A stretch of DNA of 64,000 nt from assembly GCF_002102155.1 (NCBI RefSeq), contig NZ_LQOU01000010.1, positions 124,001 through 188,000 of the forward strand, given 5' to 3'. Below are positions 56,321 through 64,000 of the stretch, in pieces; positions within the stretch are counted from its first letter, which is position 1, and the number at the start of each line of letters is the position of its first letter. This stretch comes from Mycobacterium europaeum (lineage in GTDB: Bacteria > Actinomycetota > Actinomycetes > Mycobacteriales > Mycobacteriaceae). Both the position numbers and the translations under genes were made by a program. A model generated the notes under the pieces. The model was not told where the DNA came from. It made no database searches and saw only the letters and a list, made by a program, of their open reading frames with translations.

Positions 56321-57610
56321 CTAGGGGTCCGGCACCGGATGGTGGGGGTGACCGCTGTGGCGAATCGCCGTCCCGAAGAACGGCGCCCTGAGGGTGGCGG
56401 CCAGGTGGCGGCGGTAGCGGATCAGCGCGACGACGGCCACGGCGGTGTAGACGCCGCAGAGCAGCAGCCGGCCATGGGTCGAAGCGATGGGGAACTGCAC
56501 GACGAACAGCCCCAGCAGCGTGCCCGCCGCGGCGCGGTGGAACCGCAGCGCCAACAGCAGCGCCACCCCCATCATGGTCTGGGTGGCCGTGAGCAACACT
56601 TCCTCCACCTGACGCTGGTCGAGCTCCAGGGAGAAACCGCCGCCGCCGAGCAGGTGGGCGACCGGCAGCGACCCGATCAGCAGCGTCCACTGGTTGACCT
56701 TGGACGAGATCAGGGTGGCGATGGCCGCCGTGCCCTTGCCCCGGGCGGCGAAGATGGTGGCGACGATGAACTCCGGGGCCTCCGAAGCGAGCGGGGCGAG
56801 CCATTGAACGAGCAGGAAGCGGTCGATGCTGAGCTCGGCGCCCGCGGCCACGAGGTTGTCGGCGAACGGCTTGGCGCACAGCAGGATCACGGCGCCGGAG
56901 GCCAGGAAGAGGCCGACGACGACGATGCGCCGCCCGCGGTCGGGCAGCTCCCCCAGGGCGGCGGCGGTCCCGATCAGGTCGGGCTCCGCCACATCGCCGT
57001 GGCTGACTTTGTAGAGGTAGAACCCGAACCAGGCCAACAACGCCAAGCCCAGGCCGAAGTGGATCTGGCCGCTCGCCGGTGCCGCGAACGCGATGAGGCC
57101 GGCGATCAGCAGGAATCCGAGTTCGACCCGATTGGTCGGTTGAAGCGCCAGGCCGGTGGCCGTCCTGTCACCGGCCTTGCGTGCCACCACGATGCTGACC
57201 AGCACGACGACGGGCCAACCTAGACCCATCAGCAGCCGGTTGGACCCGGTCATGTTCGCGGCGGCGTATTGCGTGTAGTCCCCGTTGTGGCCGGACACGT
57301 ACGCGTAATAGAGGTCGACGGCGTACTCGGGCAGCACCGCGATCAGCGCCAGCACCGCCGTCGCCATCCCGCCGGAGACATCGATCTGCGCGGCTTCGGC
57401 CGCCCACGCCAGCAGGAAGCTGGCCGACACCACCGCGGCACCGAAGATGAGGAGGGCGACGACCGGGTCGGGGTGCAGCCCCGCGATGCGGACCACCAGC
57501 GCCGGTGCGACGAACGCCGTGGTGATCAGCCCCGAACGCGTCAGGGTGCGACGCCGGCCGTGTTCTGCCGTGGAAATCCTGGCGGGCCTGTCTGGGGCGA
57601 GCATCGTCAT
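56321..57610 (-). CDS. Cation/calcium exchanger family (CaCA) membrane protein
   Basis: A 429-residue integral membrane protein with about eleven helices. The two alpha-repeats that define the Ca2+/cation antiporter superfamily are visible: repeat 1 around AEAAQIDVSGGMATAVLAL, then LPEYAVD; repeat 2 as PLASEAPEFIVATIFAAR followed by ALISSKVNQWTLLIGSLP type sequence. Acidic residues in both (the Glu of LPEYAV and of SEAPEF) would bind the cation. It may export Ca2+ or another divalent cation in exchange for protons or sodium. Start at the ATG 57610, with GGAGGG-type sequence not evident upstream. Confidence 0.87.
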   Translation of the reverse strand: MTMLAPDRPARISTAEHGRRRTLTRSGLITTAFVAPALVVRIAGLHPDPVVALLIFGAAVVSASFLLAWAAEAAQIDVSGGMATAVLALIAVLPEYAVDLYYAYVSGHNGDYTQYAAANMTGSNRLLMGLGWPVVVLVSIVVARKAGDRTATGLALQPTNRVELGFLLIAGLIAFAAPASGQIHFGLGLALLAWFGFYLYKVSHGDVAEPDLIGTAAALGELPDRGRRIVVVGLFLASGAVILLCAKPFADNLVAAGAELSIDRFLLVQWLAPLASEAPEFIVATIFAARGKGTAAIATLISSKVNQWTLLIGSLPVAHLLGGGGFSLELDQRQVEEVLLTATQTMMGVALLLALRFHRAAAGTLLGLFVVQFPIASTHGRLLLCGVYTAVAVVALIRYRRHLAATLRAPFFGTAIRHSGHPHHPVPDP

Positions 57611-57873
57611 CCTTCGATACGGAGGGGTGGCGACTGTAGCGGCGTAGTGAGGTTAGGTTTGCCATGCCGAACCGCCTACCAAAGTTACCCGCGCAGCCCG
57701 CCCCCAGCAACGTGTTCGACGGCTGGGGCCGGCCCGGCGCCGGTAATCATCTTTGCTGGCCAGAGGGGCGCTGCAGAAAAGTTTGGCTCCCCCGATTCCG
57801 AAGTTTGGCAAACCTTCCTGGGCAAAACCGGACCCCTATGCAGTACGACGGGCCGCGGGCCGGGAAGGTTCCG
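57611..57873. other. Intergenic region between exchanger and SDR genes
   Basis: About 260 bp between the start of the exchanger gene and the stop of the next SDR gene. A frame of 92 codons on the plus strand (57664-57942) is open but its translation has no family resemblance, and it runs into the SDR gene. The sequence TTAGGTTTGCC at 57653-57663 looks like half of an iron-box site. I see no gene. Confidence 0.5.
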
Positions 57874-58692
57874 CTATTTGTCGGGCCCCATGGCCGCGGC
57901 CGCGGCCTGGGCGAACAGTTCGACGGCTTGGTTGCGGGTTAGCGAGGCCAACATCCGTTCGGCGGCGCGCATCGTGTCGCCGACCATCAGGGTCGGTCCG
58001 TTCCCCAGGTTCTCGAACGCCTCCGCGATGACATCCGCCACGGCCGCCGCGCCGGGCGGTAACTCGTCGAGCGAGGCGATCTGTCCGCGGCTGTGCTCGA
58101 GTTGCCGCAGGGCGGGCGTATCGGTCTTGCCCAGGATGAGGCCCAGGACGTCGACGCCCTTGTCGTGCAGTTCGGCCCACAGCGCCTCGGCGAAGACCAT
58201 GTCGAACGCCTTCGTCGCGCCGTAGGCCACCATGTTGGGCCCACCGGCCAGGCCGGCGCCCGACCCGAACAGCACGATTCCGCCGTGGCCCCGCTCGACC
58301 ATGGCGGCGGCGAAGTGGTGGCACAGCTGCATCGGCACCGTGCAGTTGCGTTGCACCATCGCCTCGGCGACTTCGACCGGATTGGCGAGGAACGGCTCGA
58401 AGTTCGGGTCGGCACCCGCGCAGTACGCGAGGAAGCCGACGTCGAGATCGCCGGTCGCCGCGGCGATCGCCGCCGCCGCGCCCGGTTCGGCGAGATCGAT
58501 GGCGAGGGTCCGCGTGGACGCCGACGTGTCGCTGCGGATCCCGGCCGCGACGTCGTCGAGGACCGCTTGCCGGCGGGCGACGAGCACGACGTTGACGCCC
58601 CGCTCGGCGAGCCCCCGGGCGAACGCCGCGCCCACCCCGTCCGAGGCCCCGGCCACCAGCGCCCACGGCCCGTACTTGGTCGCGAACGTCAT
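57874..58692 (-). CDS. Short-chain dehydrogenase/reductase (SDR)
   Basis: A 272-residue SDR of the dehydrogenase/ketoreductase type (resembling 3-oxoacyl or 17-beta-HSD12-like members). Motifs: GASDGVGAAFARGLAERG, YCAGA at the NNAG position, and the active site YGATKAFDMVF. The C-terminal half has VLGLILGKTDTPALRQ. It overlaps by 4 bp with the upstream NTF2-like gene, so the two are coupled. The substrate is not known. Confidence 0.88.
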   Translation of the reverse strand: MTFATKYGPWALVAGASDGVGAAFARGLAERGVNVVLVARRQAVLDDVAAGIRSDTSASTRTLAIDLAEPGAAAAIAAATGDLDVGFLAYCAGADPNFEPFLANPVEVAEAMVQRNCTVPMQLCHHFAAAMVERGHGGIVLFGSGAGLAGGPNMVAYGATKAFDMVFAEALWAELHDKGVDVLGLILGKTDTPALRQLEHSRGQIASLDELPPGAAAVADVIAEAFENLGNGPTLMVGDTMRAAERMLASLTRNQAVELFAQAAAAAMGPDK

Positions 58693-59105
58693 TCGGGGCC
58701 CCCGACCGTCGTCAGGCGCACCTGGGTGTAGCGGCGGCGGGCGATGCGCCACCCGTCGGACGTGCGCACGATCTCGTCGTCGTAGAAGCCGATCGCGTTG
58801 ACGCCGGAGTCGTTGTCGGCGGCCATGATGAGTCCGTCGATGTAGGTTCGCGCCGTCGCCTTGTCGCCGTCGACCGTGATCGCGTGGTTGGTCAGGCGGT
58901 GCAGGGTGTGCCCCGCCCGGCCGTGCACCTGCGCCATGAAGTCCGTGACGGCGTCGACGCCGGTCCACGACCCGATCACGCCATAGTCGAGCTCGCAGTC
59001 AGCGGTGAACACGGTGCGAAACAGCGGCCAGTCGCGCCGGTCGATCCCGGTGGCGTAGCGCACCAGCAGTTCGCAGATGTCCTGGCGGTCGTCACGTTCG
59101 GTCAT
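58689..59105 (-). CDS. SnoaL/NTF2-like family protein
   Basis: A 138-residue protein of the SnoaL-like (NTF2 fold) type, typical of small cyclases, isomerases or dehydratases. It begins DDRQDICELLVRYATGIDRR, with DWPLFRTVFTADCELDYG, then GRAGHTLHRLTNHAITVDGD and GWRIARRRYTQ. The conserved Asp/His-rich positions agree with the family. It is the first gene of an operon with the SDR (4-bp overlap). It is divergent from the IclR gene. Confidence 0.88.
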   Translation of the reverse strand: MTERDDRQDICELLVRYATGIDRRDWPLFRTVFTADCELDYGVIGSWTGVDAVTDFMAQVHGRAGHTLHRLTNHAITVDGDKATARTYIDGLIMAADNDSGVNAIGFYDDEIVRTSDGWRIARRRYTQVRLTTVGGPE

Positions 59106-59141
59106 GGCAGGTCTTCACCGCAGCGCACAAAGCGTTCAGCT

Positions 59142-59176
59142 CTCTCGAATAGTCGATATAGACTCTCGAATGTTCG
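59142..59176. promoter_or_regulatory. Direct repeats flanking a -10 element (IclR/NTF2 gap)
   Basis: CTCTCGAAT occurs at 59142-59150 and again at 59163-59171, 21 bp apart, that is, two turns of the helix on one face. Both copies are followed within two or three bases by TCG. TAGACT at 59159-59164 between them could be a -10 element for the IclR gene. IclR regulators often bind such tandem sites; binding is inferred. Confidence 0.6.
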
Positions 59177-59190
59177 TCTCACTCTAAAGC

Positions 59191-60108
59191 GTGCCGCAGG
59201 GGAGTCAAGCCATTCGGGGATCGACGTCGGCGCCGACCGCCCGGGTGCTCGACGTGGTCGAGCTCCTGGCCCGGTCCGGGAATGCGCGGCTGCGGTTCTC
59301 CGACATCGTGCGCGAGCTCGACCTCACGCAGGCGACGGCACACGCCATCCTCAAGACGCTGTGCGACCGGGGATGGGCGAGCCGCGATCCCGTCGCCAAG
59401 ACGTTCACCCTCGGGCCCGCGCTGGCGGTCGTTGCGGCGCGGACCGACACCGCCCGGCCGCTTGCGCATGCGGCCCGTTCGGCGGCCCTGCGACTGTCGC
59501 GCGAGGTCGGCTACGGCTGCTCCGTGGTCGAGCGATTCGGGGATTCGTTGGTGGTCACCGCATTCGAGGGCCGGCCCGCCACCCCACCGTCCGGCATTCC
59601 CGGTGATCGCATCCCGTACGCCCCGCCGTTCGGGGTGGCGCTCGCCGCCTGGGACGACGAGGAGGAACAGCGCGCGTGGATCCGCCGCGGTGCCGGCACC
59701 AACGCGGATCGCACCCGGCGGCTGGAACGGGTGTTGGAACACACGCGTGAGCGGGGTTTCGACGTCGACTGGACCACGCCCGCGCTGGCCCAGGCCGTGC
59801 AAGTGGTCGGCACCTTGGACAGCGATCAGATGCCCACGCCGGTGCGGCACATCGTGGATCAGTTGCTCGACGAGTTCACCACCATCGGGTTCCTCTCCGA
59901 CGACAACCCCGGTCGCCGCAAGCAGCCCGTGGTGACCATCGCCGCACCCGTTTTCGATGAACGCCGCGTCGCCCTGATGGTGGCCGTGCACCCGCTGTGC
60001 CCGCTGTCGGCGCGGCAGATCCGGCTCATCGGCAAGCAGTTGACCGACGAAACGGCGGGGATCAGCCTGGCCCCGCCGCGACCGGATACGGTCGGTCGCG
60101 CCGTCTAG
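59191..60108 (+). CDS. IclR family transcriptional regulator
   Basis: A 305-residue IclR regulator. The N-terminal winged helix is ARVLDVVELLARSGNARL, then FSDIVRELDLTQATAHAILK and TLCDRGWASRDPVAKTFTLG. The C-terminal effector domain is present but long, with RGFDVDWTTPALAQAVQVV and TIAAPVFDERRVALMVAVHP. The start is a GTG at 59191. It is divergent from the NTF2/SDR operon and probably controls it. The LysR gene begins 9 bp after its stop. Confidence 0.9.
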   Translation: MPQGSQAIRGSTSAPTARVLDVVELLARSGNARLRFSDIVRELDLTQATAHAILKTLCDRGWASRDPVAKTFTLGPALAVVAARTDTARPLAHAARSAALRLSREVGYGCSVVERFGDSLVVTAFEGRPATPPSGIPGDRIPYAPPFGVALAAWDDEEEQRAWIRRGAGTNADRTRRLERVLEHTRERGFDVDWTTPALAQAVQVVGTLDSDQMPTPVRHIVDQLLDEFTTIGFLSDDNPGRRKQPVVTIAAPVFDERRVALMVAVHPLCPLSARQIRLIGKQLTDETAGISLAPPRPDTVGRAV

Positions 60109-60117
60109 GCTCCGCCT

Positions 60118-61047
60118 ATGGAACTGCGGCAGTTGCGCTACTTCGTGGCCGTCGCAGAGGAGCTGCACTTCGGCCGCGCCGCCCAACGCGTGCACATCTC
60201 CGGACCGGCCCTGTCGCAACAGATCATCGCGATGGAACGCGAGCTGGGCGCCGACTTGTTCGTGCGGGACCGGCGCAGCGTCCGGTTGACCGAGGCCGGA
60301 CGCACCCTCCTTGCGGACGCCCGCCGGATCCTGTCGCTGGCCGACGACGCCACGGCCCGGCTGCAGCGGGCGGCCGCGCGCAGCACCCCGGTGCGGCTCG
60401 GCTACGTCAGCTGGCTGCCCGACGACATCACCACCCTGGTGGGGCGCGCGGCGGACCTGCGGGTCGACGACTGGGTGCTGCCCTCGCACACCCAGGCCGA
60501 CCGGGTGGCCGAGGGCACCCTCGACATCGCGCTGGCGTGGGTCACGGCCGGTCAGGTCGAGGAGCGCGGCCTGAGCGCGCATCTGCTGCGAGCCGAGCCG
60601 CTGCACGCGGTCAGTCCCGGCGTCAGCTCGACGGAACCCGTTGCCGCGCAACGTATCAGCGTACTCGTCGACGCGGACGAGTCGGCCTGGTCGTCGTGGA
60701 ATCGATACGCCAGGGAATTCGCCGCCGACACCGGCGCCCGCGTGATCGCCATCGACGACGGCGGCATCACCGGCGACGCGTTCCACGCGCATGTGCGCAG
60801 GATCGGAGCGGCCGTGCTCGCGTCGCCGAAGCGCCACACCGCGGCCCTCCCGCCCAGCCTGGGCGAGCGGCCCGTCGCCGAACCGGTGCCGCTGTGGACG
60901 TGGTCGCTGCTGCACCGCCGGGACGACGACCGCGCCGGCGTGCGCGGCGCCGTGGACGCGCTGCTCGCGGTCGCGCGTGCCCGCGACTGGCCGGCACCTC
61001 CCGCCGGGCCGTGGTGGGCGCCGGCTGACGACCCGCACCTGCGGTGA
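60118..61047 (+). CDS. LysR family transcriptional regulator
   Basis: A 309-residue LysR regulator. The winged helix-turn-helix is unmistakable (MELRQLRYFVAVAEELHFGR, then AAQRVHISGPALSQQIIAME, RELGADLFVRDRR). The effector half is short and diverged: VRLGYVSWLPDDITTLVG to the end. The ATG at 60118 lies 9 bp after the IclR stop, so both regulators may be on one message. The downstream MmgE/PrpD gene (94 bp away, same strand) is a possible target. Confidence 0.93.
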   Translation: MELRQLRYFVAVAEELHFGRAAQRVHISGPALSQQIIAMERELGADLFVRDRRSVRLTEAGRTLLADARRILSLADDATARLQRAAARSTPVRLGYVSWLPDDITTLVGRAADLRVDDWVLPSHTQADRVAEGTLDIALAWVTAGQVEERGLSAHLLRAEPLHAVSPGVSSTEPVAAQRISVLVDADESAWSSWNRYAREFAADTGARVIAIDDGGITGDAFHAHVRRIGAAVLASPKRHTAALPPSLGERPVAEPVPLWTWSLLHRRDDDRAGVRGAVDALLAVARARDWPAPPAGPWWAPADDPHLR

Positions 61048-61141
61048 GAAGTCGCATCGACCACTGGTTAGACAGCGGTCCTGGACGGCGGGCCGGCGCT
61101 GCGCTTGGGTGAAGGTAACGCAGCCGGGGAGGCGAAAAGTG

Positions 61142-62548
61142 ATGGCACACAACCACGCCGTGGACGAGCTGGCCGATTTCGTCGTCGGCGCCCAACCGGC
61201 CGATCTGACCGGCCTGCCGCGCGCGCTGATGAAGCGCAACGTCCTCGACAGCATCGCCTGCGCGGTCGGCTCCCTCGACGGGGACCTCGTCGCGACGATC
61301 CGCGACCACACCCGCCAGTTCAGCGGCGCCCCCACCGCCACGCTGGTGGGCGGCGGCCGGGCGTCGGTGGACCAGGCCGCGTTCTTCAACGCGGTGCTGG
61401 TGCGCTACCCCGATCTGCTCGACACCTATCTGACGGTCGGCGGCCTGTGCCATCCCGCCGACAACTTCGGCGCGGTGTTGGCCGTGGCCGAGCACACGGG
61501 CGCCGGCGGAGCCGACTTCCTGTTGGCGCTGGCGGTCGCCTACGAGGTGCAATGCCGGTTCAGTTCCCAGGTTCCCGTGATGGCGCGGGGGCTCAATCAC
61601 GCGCTGCAGCTGTCGATGTCGGTGGCGGCCGGCACGGCGAAACTGCTCGGGCTGAGCGTGGAGGAAACCGCCAACGCCATTGCGGCCGCCGCGACCGACA
61701 ACGTATCGCTGGCGGCGGTGCACGCCGAACCGGTCTCGAACTGGAAGGGCATCTCGCCGGCCGTCACCGGGATGCGCGCCGTCTATGCGGCCATGCTGGC
61801 CGCCCGCGGCGTTACCGGGCCCAAGTCGTTGTTCGAGGGTCCCCACGGCCTGGTGCAGTTGTTCGACCAGCCCATCGACCTGGCGACCCACGACCGGCGG
61901 CTCACCTGCGTGGAACAGACCTACCTCAAGCAGTACTGCTCCCTCATCCACGGGCAGGTGGTCATCGATGCGGTCTTGGCCCTGCGCACCGAAAACGACC
62001 TGCGTGGTGCGGACATCGCGCGGGTGACTCTCGAGGTCTTCCAGGGGGCGTACGACTTCGCCGGCGGGGGAGCCTACGGCGGCAAGGATGACCCGCGCAC
62101 CAAGGAGCAGGCCGACTACAACCTCAAATACCTCAGTGCGGTGGCGCTGCTCGACGGCGGGGTGGGCCCAGAACAGCTGGAAACCCACCGGGTCCTGCGC
62201 GACGACGTTCAAGAGCTGCTGAGGCGTGTCGACGTCAAACCCGCCGCCGACCTGACCGCGGGCTATCCGCACCGCACGGCGGCCCGGGTGCACCTGGTGA
62301 CCCGGGACGGACGGGAATTGTCCCGCGAGCAAGCCGATTACGAGGGCTCCCCGACCCGGCCCATGTCGTGGGAACGCGTCGCGGACAAGTTCGCGTGGCT
62401 GGCCGAACCCTTCTGCGACGAGGCGCTGCGCGCCGAGATCGTCACGGCGGTCGATCGCCTCGACGAGATCCCCGTCGGCCACCTCGCCGGCCTGCTCGGC
62501 GCCGTGAGCCCCACCGCGCAACGGCCGCGCACCGGCCCGCGGTTCTGA
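61142..62548 (+). CDS. MmgE/PrpD family protein
   Basis: A 468-residue protein of the MmgE/PrpD family, which includes 2-methylcitrate dehydratase and other hydro-lyases or isomerases. It has the family N-terminus ELADFVVGAQ, then MKRNVLDSIACAVGSLDGDL, HPADNFGAVLAVAEHTGAGG, and KGISPAVTGMRAVYAAMLAA. It is not PrpD itself as far as I can see: the cluster has no other methylcitrate genes. The frame is open further upstream, but ATG 61142 gives the standard start. It may be regulated by the LysR protein upstream. Confidence 0.88.
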   Translation: MAHNHAVDELADFVVGAQPADLTGLPRALMKRNVLDSIACAVGSLDGDLVATIRDHTRQFSGAPTATLVGGGRASVDQAAFFNAVLVRYPDLLDTYLTVGGLCHPADNFGAVLAVAEHTGAGGADFLLALAVAYEVQCRFSSQVPVMARGLNHALQLSMSVAAGTAKLLGLSVEETANAIAAAATDNVSLAAVHAEPVSNWKGISPAVTGMRAVYAAMLAARGVTGPKSLFEGPHGLVQLFDQPIDLATHDRRLTCVEQTYLKQYCSLIHGQVVIDAVLALRTENDLRGADIARVTLEVFQGAYDFAGGGAYGGKDDPRTKEQADYNLKYLSAVALLDGGVGPEQLETHRVLRDDVQELLRRVDVKPAADLTAGYPHRTAARVHLVTRDGRELSREQADYEGSPTRPMSWERVADKFAWLAEPFCDEALRAEIVTAVDRLDEIPVGHLAGLLGAVSPTAQRPRTGPRF

Positions 62549-62603
62549 CGCATGCCGTGCGCGCCCCCTTGCGTGGCCCGCCGCCCGCAGTCGATGATCG
62601 GCC

Positions 62604-63368
62604 ATGCGCAAACACCAGGGCGGCAATCGCTGGGAGTTGGTCACCTGCGCGGTCGCGGGCCACGCCACCTACGCGCCCGACGAGCGGGACCTCGCCGCCC
62701 GGCTGAGCGGCACCACCGGATTGGGCGAAGTATGGCGCTGCCTGCGCTGCGGTGAGTTCACCGTGGGCCGGCCGCATGGCCGGGGACGCGCCGAAGACGC
62801 GCCGATGATCATGCGCGGCAAGGCTTTACGCCAGGCCATCATCATCCGAACCCTCGCGGTGGAACGCCTGTTCCGGGCGGTGGTGATCGCGCTTGCCGCG
62901 TACGCGGTGTGGAAGTTTCGCGGCGCGCGCGGGTCCATCCAGGCCACCCTCGAACGCGACCTGCCGATCTTCCGCGCCGCCGGATTCAAGGTCGATCAGA
63001 TGACGATCGTGCACGAACTCGAAAAGGCATTGGCCGCCAAGCCATCCACGCTGGCCCTGCTGACCTTGATGCTGGCCGCCTATGCGCTGCTGGAGGTCGT
63101 CGAAGGCGTCGGCCTGTGGTTGCTGAAGCGCTGGGGCGAGTACTTCGCGGTGATCGCCACCTCGGTGTTCCTGCCGTTGGAGGTTCACGACCTGTTGAAG
63201 GGCGTCACGATGACCCGGGCGGTCACCTTCGCCATCAACCTGGCCGCCGTCGTCTACCTGCTGTTCTCCAAGCGTCTGTTCGGCTTGCGGGGCGGCCGTG
63301 CAGCCTACGACGAGGAACGGCGCGGCGAGCAGCTGCTCGACGTCGAGAAGGCCGCCGCCGGAACCTGA
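62604..63368 (+). CDS. DUF2127 membrane protein with N-terminal zinc-ribbon-like part
   Basis: The 254-residue protein has a soluble start of about 70 residues with C-A-V-A-G-H and WRCLRCGEF, which could hold a metal, and then a DUF2127 membrane domain. Its helices are LFRAVVIALAAYAVWKF, LALLTLMLAAYALLEVVEG, the segment WLLKRWGEYFAVIATSVFL and FAINLAAVVYLLF. It closes with a charged cytoplasmic tail. The function of DUF2127 is unknown. The start is an ATG 55 bp after the MmgE/PrpD gene. Confidence 0.85.
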   Translation: MRKHQGGNRWELVTCAVAGHATYAPDERDLAARLSGTTGLGEVWRCLRCGEFTVGRPHGRGRAEDAPMIMRGKALRQAIIIRTLAVERLFRAVVIALAAYAVWKFRGARGSIQATLERDLPIFRAAGFKVDQMTIVHELEKALAAKPSTLALLTLMLAAYALLEVVEGVGLWLLKRWGEYFAVIATSVFLPLEVHDLLKGVTMTRAVTFAINLAAVVYLLFSKRLFGLRGGRAAYDEERRGEQLLDVEKAAAGT

Positions 63369-63396
63369 CGCGGGACCGACTGGTAAGAACGAAGCA

Positions 63397-64000
63397 ATGG
63401 GCACTTATGCGGTCACCGGGTCGGCTTCCGGGATGGGCCGGGAGACCGCGCAGCGGCTCAAGGCCGACGGGCACATCGTGATCGGCGTCGACATCAAAGA
63501 CGCCGACATCGTCGCGGACCTGTCGACGCCGGACGGGCGCAAGCGTGCCGCCGACGGGGTGCTGGCGGCGGCCGGCGGCAAGCTCGACGGCGCGGTCCTG
63601 GCCGCCGGCCTCGGGCCCAGCCCGGGCCGTGAACGGCTACGCCAGATCGGTCAGGTCAACTTCTTCGGCGTCGTCGAGCCGCTGGTCGCCTGGCGGCCCG
63701 CGCTGGCCGCCGCCGAACGCGCGAAAGTCGTGGTCGTGGCGAGCAACTCGGCGACGACCGTGCCGCTCGTCCCGGGCCGAGCGGTCAAGGCCTTCCTCGC
63801 CCACGACGGCGACAAGGCGCTGCGATCGGTGCGACCGTTCGGTCCGGCGGCACCGACGATGATGTATGCGGCGTCCAAGATCGCCGTCGGTCGTTGGGTG
63901 CGGCGCCAGGCGGTGCTGCCGGAATGGGCGGGCGCGGGGGTGCGCTTGAACGCCCTGGCGCCCGGAGCCGTCATGACGCCGTTGTTGGAAGAACAGCTGG
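63397..64000 (+). CDS. Short-chain dehydrogenase (3-alpha-HSD-like), 3' truncated by window end
   Basis: The first 201 residues of an SDR. Motifs: VTGSASGMGRETAQRLKADG as the cofactor site, AAGLG in place of NNAG, NFFGVVEPL, VVVASNSATT with the catalytic Ser, and YAASKIAVGRWVRRQA as Tyr-x3-Lys. The insert between the Ser and the Tyr (LVPGRAVKAFLAHDGDKALR) is that of the 3-alpha-hydroxysteroid dehydrogenase-type SDRs. The gene runs off the right edge. It starts 28 bp downstream of the DUF2127 gene. Confidence 0.9.
   Translation, partial: MGTYAVTGSASGMGRETAQRLKADGHIVIGVDIKDADIVADLSTPDGRKRAADGVLAAAGGKLDGAVLAAGLGPSPGRERLRQIGQVNFFGVVEPLVAWRPALAAAERAKVVVVASNSATTVPLVPGRAVKAFLAHDGDKALRSVRPFGPAAPTMMYAASKIAVGRWVRRQAVLPEWAGAGVRLNALAPGAVMTPLLEEQL

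Noticed and set aside
57653..57671. IdeR-like iron box upstream of the cation exchanger
   Set aside because: Only 13 of 19 positions agree with the iron-box consensus and the right half is poor. That is too weak to call without a score.
57664..57942. Small gene of 92 codons upstream of the SDR gene
   Set aside because: It overlaps the end of the SDR gene, and its composition does not look like a protein.
59179..61389. Open frame of 736 codons on the minus strand
   Set aside because: Antisense to the IclR and LysR genes; no recognisable domain.
60767..62668. Open frame of 633 codons on the minus strand
   Set aside because: Antisense to the MmgE/PrpD gene; Arg/Gly/His-rich and without family motifs.

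Overview
The window is chromosomal DNA of a Mycobacterium, most likely a slow grower related to the M. avium complex (species level is inference). The evidence is two tandem PPE-SVP genes, FadD/FadE/Ltp-type lipid catabolism genes, a mycofactocin-type SDR, an F420-type LLM oxidoreductase, an LmeA/DUF2993 protein, an MmpL/RND protein, many TetR regulators, GTG/TTG starts and very high GC. I see no rRNA, tRNA, CRISPR array, insertion sequence or phage gene.

Layout. 1-7 kb: end of a cytochrome b561-like gene, class I fructose-bisphosphate aldolase, a triple DUF190 protein, two PPE genes and a DUF2993 membrane protein. 7-10 kb: a sulfotransferase/DUF1214 operon divergent from a TetR gene, with two near-identical 15-bp palindromes between them. 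10-22.8 kb: a catabolic block bounded by a TetR gene and a FadD acyl-CoA ligase. It holds a two-domain acyl-CoA dehydrogenase, two thiolase-like(Ltp)/DUF35 pairs, an amidohydrolase, a two-domain family III CoA-transferase, an unknown 113-residue protein and a PadR regulator. The same 19-bp palindromic sequence stands upstream of both ends of the block, so it is probably one regulon for activating and shortening a CoA-linked substrate, perhaps a cyclic or branched acid. 22.8-26.4 kb: a visibly less GC-rich island with long non-coding stretches, a DoxX-like membrane protein, a monooxygenase remnant and an aspartyl/asparaginyl beta-hydroxylase.

26.4-36.4 kb: SDR and alpha/beta hydrolase with a divergent TetR; an MmpL-type exporter with a divergent TetR and paired 22-bp operators; a TetR gene with a broken or non-standard start; a secreted lipase; an esterase lipoprotein with a divergent MarR; a DUF4242 protein. 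36.4-45.4 kb: a large LuxR-type ATPase regulator, a PPOX-like protein, a Tat-exported polysaccharide deacetylase, a membrane-anchored esterase, and a copper ATPase with its CopZ-like chaperone behind a copper-type palindrome.

45.5-64 kb: mycofactocin-type SDR, SRPBCC protein, TetR/peroxiredoxin pair, LLM oxidoreductase, a divergent pair of paralogous TetR genes, two overlapping Baeyer-Villiger-type monooxygenases, Zn alcohol dehydrogenase, SDRs, a cation exchanger, NTF2-like protein, IclR and LysR regulators, an MmgE/PrpD protein, a DUF2127 protein and a truncated SDR. The monooxygenases, alcohol dehydrogenase and SDRs fit oxidation of alcohols and ketones to esters, but the substrate is not visible from sequence.
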